NCBI GenBank assembly: GCA_964591245.1
Contig: CAZPZZ010000194.1
Location: forward strand, 1-6,634
DNA length: 6,634 nt
Origin: CAZPZZ01 sp964591245
GTDB taxonomy: Bacteria > Acidobacteriota > Vicinamibacteria > Vicinamibacterales > UBA8438
Direction of reading: 5' to 3'
Within the stretch, counting starts at the first letter, position 1; every line of letters starts with the position of its first letter. Shown here piece by piece: positions 6,385 through 6,634 of the stretch. The position numbers were made by a program, and so were the translations under genes. Below the pieces are notes generated by a model. That model was not told the origin of the DNA. It made no database searches and saw nothing but the letters and a program-made list of their open reading frames with translations.

Positions 6385-6385
6385 T

Positions 6386-6390
6386 GGGGG
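6386..6390 (+). promoter_or_regulatory. Probable ribosome binding site of trmD
   Basis: A GGGGG run ending 3 bases before the trmD ATG, in the 9-base gap after rimM, is the only purine-rich site that can serve this start. It is not a textbook AGGAGG, so support is moderate. Confidence 0.5.
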
Positions 6391-6393
6391 ACC

Positions 6394-6634
6394 ATGCTGC
6401 GGTTCGACATCGTAACGGTGTTTCCTCGCATGCTCGAGGCGTGGTTGTCGGAGGGAGTCCTGGGGCGTGCGTTGGCCCGCGACATATTGCAGGTTGGGGT
6501 GCATGACCTGAGGGATTTCAGTGCCGACAAACACCGAACGGTTGACGATGTCCCCTATGGAGGGGGCCCGGGGATGGTGCTGAGAGCGGCGCCTTTCTTT
6601 GGGGCGGTGGACGCAATCCGCACGCGGCACGGCG
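6394..6634 (+). CDS. trmD: TrmD, tRNA (guanine-N1)-methyltransferase (3' partial)
   Basis: TrmD methylates G37 of tRNAs using S-adenosylmethionine, preventing +1 frameshifts. No stop codon is reached: 80 codons run off the window edge. The visible N-terminal third is characteristic: MLRFDIVTVFPRM at 1-13, LSEGVLGRAL at 18-27, VHDLRDF at 36-42, DKHRTVDD at 45-52 and the glycine-rich PYGGGPGMV at 54-62. These belong to the SPOUT-fold catalytic domain; the knot that binds S-adenosylmethionine would lie downstream. The gene starts 9 bases after rimM, the canonical rimM-trmD arrangement, and rplS would be the expected next gene. Confidence 0.95.
   Translation, partial: MLRFDIVTVFPRMLEAWLSEGVLGRALARDILQVGVHDLRDFSADKHRTVDDVPYGGGPGMVLRAAPFFGAVDAIRTRHG

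Noticed and set aside
5824..6630. 268-codon minus-strand frame opposite rimM and trmD
   Set aside because: It crosses two conserved genes in antisense and shows no domain; it is composition-driven.

Overview
This is an ordinary, gene-dense housekeeping segment of a bacterial chromosome, roughly 60% GC by eye, with every gene on the + strand. It holds nine protein genes: ftsY (5' end cut off by the window), ribD, ribE, ribBA, ffh, rpsP, khpA, rimM and trmD (3' end cut off). The proteins are standard bacterial types and the genetic code is standard. The RibD and RimM wording and the gene order would suit a GC-rich Acidobacteriota (Vicinamibacteria-like) genome, but this taxonomic guess is from memory of protein style and is weak.

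Layout. Positions 1-3717 form one tightly packed string, ftsY-ribD-ribE-ribBA, in which each gene overlaps the next (7, 20 and 8 bases). RibD, RibE and RibBA together supply every dedicated riboflavin enzyme except lumazine synthase (RibH), which is absent from the window. The only real intergenic gap, 3718-3848 (131 bases), holds a plausible sigma70-type promoter, a perfect 6-bp inverted repeat inside it, and a short leader hairpin. After it comes a second string, ffh-rpsP-khpA-rimM-trmD, the widely conserved SRP / S16 / ribosome maturation / tRNA methylation cluster.

How the genes fit together. FtsY and Ffh are the receptor and targeting GTPases of the signal recognition particle. rpsP, rimM, khpA and trmD serve 30S ribosome assembly, RNA binding and tRNA modification. 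In Bacillus-type genomes ftsY, ylxM and ffh are neighbours; here three riboflavin genes sit between ftsY and ffh and no ylxM is seen. No SRP RNA, tRNA, FMN riboswitch, mobile element or CRISPR array was recognised.

No previously undescribed system was found. The observations most worth a second look are a Gln where the RibB half of RibBA normally has its metal-binding His, the rib genes placed between the two SRP GTPase genes without ribH, and the inverted repeat in the ffh promoter region.
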